A program made the translations under genes and the position numbers. This document shows positions 62,291-64,000 of a DNA stretch of 64,000 nt, in pieces. Source of the stretch: Zonotrichia leucophrys gambelii (taxonomy: Eukaryota; Chordata; Aves; Passeriformes; Passerellidae); the NCBI RefSeq assembly GCF_028769735.1, contig NC_088179.1:7882001-7946000 (forward strand). The letters run 5' to 3'. Position 1 is the first letter of the stretch. Each line of letters opens with the position of its first letter. A model generated the notes under the pieces. That model did not search any database and had not been told where the DNA came from. It worked only from the letters and a program-made list of their open reading frames with translations.

Positions 62291-64000
62291 TCAGTTCTGT
62301 GAGTAAAAGTAGCTGTCAGTGAGGTGAAATACCAGGAAAAATCCAACACTGGTGTTACAAAGCCTGCATGAATCTTGTCCTAAGGGCAGCCCTGGGACAG
62401 GTAAGGCCATGCACAGTGAGCTCAGGCCCCATCCTCAGAGCAGTGTGCCCACTCTGTGTGCCAGTGCAGAGTCCAGCCTGTCCTCAGCAGGGCAGCTCTG
62501 CCCCAGGGACACCGAGGAGCTGAGCACAGTGCTCAGAGCTGCACCACCCCAGCCAGCCTGAACACAGCTCCTCTCCTGCACATGTGTGTGTAAAAGGCAA
62601 TTTCACTTACACACTGACAGATGCAGGTAGATTTTGTGCTACTTTGCTGTGGTGAAAGGAGCCTCTGTTTGAAAATTCCATTGCTAGATGCTACTAGGCA
62701 TCTCCCAGGAGCTTTTAACTGGGAAAAACTCCTCAAACCTTTTTCAAAGGATCCATAAACCTATGCCTTCCACCATTTAACTTGTTACTAATAAGCAAGA
62801 GGAAAAACCTACCCATTATTCCAGCAGAGCTCTTGCACAACCATCTGTATATTTGGCTTATAACACACAGTGCTGTTGAAGACAAACACAGGTTTAACAC
62901 ATCACTTACAAGTTATTCCAAGAATTGAAACACTTGTGTGGATTTCCTTGGGTTTCAGAATAGCTCCTTCATAGAACTGCCACAGTCAATCAATTAAGAA
63001 AGCTAAAAGTAATCAGTCACCCACGGTTGATTGGATTTAGTACTTGGTGAATGCTTTTTTGTTCTTGGATCAACTACATCCACTTTCAAAGCTGATTAAA
63101 AATTGTTGATGATCTCTTCCACCTGTTCAGGGTGATAAACTGGCTCCAAAACTAATAATTTCCAAAACTCTGCCTAAGTCAAAAGTGGCTCCTAACAGGG
63201 TGCAGCCTGGTGTGAAGACAAAGGCAGGTGCAATGTGAAGCAGCATCTGTGGAAAAGCTTACAGACATCACTTTTTGAACCCACACTAAAGAGAGCAGTG
63301 TCTCTGGGCACAGGAAGAGTGGAGCTGCTGCCTGTAAATGCTCAGCAGCTGCCACTGCTCGGGCTCTGCTGCCTGCCTTCCCCAGAGCCACCCTGCAGGG
63401 ACACGGTGTGGGACAGCATCAGTGTGGGTGAACCTCCAACACTGAACCAGCCCTGCCCTGCTGGTGTTGCTGAGAACACAACAGGCAGCTTATTGAGGGC
63501 TGCTAATCCTGGCTCTGCCATTCCCAGGGCTCCTGCAGGCAGATGGAGCACAGTGGAGCACTGGGAGAGTCTGCAAAAATGACAAAAATGGTCTCTGAGG
63601 ATGTCATGCTGCAATCCCAACCATTTGGGCAAATAAAACCCCTCTGCCATCAAACCTGAAAACAGAAGCTGAAAAGCCAGGAGCTGCACGACTCCACGGA
63701 AACCCTCCTGTCTGTTGTTGGATACCATTATTTTGTATTGTTCAACAAGTACTTCAAATATTTGTATGAGTAATGGCAACATAAAAAAAAAAAAATCAAC
63801 AGACAAAAAGACCAGCCTAAATGTGCTATCACTGCTTGAGTCATTGTCAAACCACAATTGAAAATATATTTTCTGGTGAAATATACAAACAGAATTACCC
63901 AAGTTTCATGTGGCACATAGATAAGGACTAGATCTTTGAGATTATGCAAGTCAGGGCACTCCCAGTGAAATCAGTTCATACCACCTCCTGGCTCAGATCA

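Larger units (their letters stand above)
52188..64000. other. Non-coding AT-rich DNA, no gene recognised
   Basis: No exon or RNA gene is recognised. The longest frames (58518-59093 plus, 191 codons; 63342-63902 minus, 186 codons) carry no domain. The latter runs antisense through a GC-richer patch at 63300-63660. Homopolymers: A11 at 53257-53267, T11 at 54954-54964, A13 at 56143-56155, C14 at 57945-57958, A13 at 63783-63795, and a short (CA)n near 60990. GC-richer patches at 62350-62580 and 63300-63560 do not have the CpG density of a CpG island. Confidence 0.7.

Noticed and set aside
63342..63902. 186-codon minus-strand open frame
   Set aside because: It is antisense through a GC-richer patch that is open in several frames, includes a poly-Phe run from an A13 tract, and has no recognisable protein feature.

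Overview
The window reads as non-coding nuclear DNA from a bird, most likely a songbird (Passeriformes). It is AT-rich, poor in CpG and dense in stop codons in every frame. It has no Alu- or L1-like repeats. Two segments closely resemble retroviral LTR families that I know from passerine genomes: a solo LTR at 35119-35538 and a 5' LTR fragment starting at 12617. Two much older amniote repeats, a CR1 LINE tail (6308-6437) and a MIR-type CORE-SINE (52081-52187), also fit a sauropsid genome. The host assignment rests on pattern recognition, not on a database search.

I found no protein-coding gene, tRNA, rRNA or CRISPR array that I can defend. Open frames reach at most about 190 codons. They show no recognisable domain, no coherent exon/intron series and no codon bias, which is what chance gives in 64 kb. 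The window is therefore either intergenic (a gene-poor region) or the inside of a very long intron; the sequence alone does not decide which.

Layout. 1-6300: unique AT-rich DNA with a perfect 14-bp-arm palindrome (1830-1858) and a cluster of TTTTATAG-like words (2475-2615). 6308-6437: ancient CR1, followed by an A-rich tract. 6800-12616: unique DNA with a nested inverted repeat (7523-7572). 12617-12815: passerine-type LTR fragment. 12816-35112: unique DNA with scattered homopurine/homopyrimidine tracts and a few inverted repeats. 35113-35544: solo LTR on the minus strand with a perfect 6-bp target-site duplication. 35545-42739: unique DNA with a pair of adjoining hairpins at 39133-39175. 42740-43135: GC-rich minisatellite of ten roughly 38-bp units with a 78-bp higher-order dimer. 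43136-50040: unique DNA, including one weakly protein-like frame at 44252-44503. 50050-50540: probable second LTR on the minus strand with a tandem duplication next to a TATA-like word. 52081-52187: MIR SINE. 52188-64000: unique DNA with a candidate conserved non-coding block (55015-55440) and a C14 run.

No set of genes working together is visible, and I see no sign of a new multi-gene system. The best-supported observations are the intact solo-LTR insertion, the higher-order structure of the minisatellite, and several candidate regulatory or structure-forming segments that need cross-species alignment.
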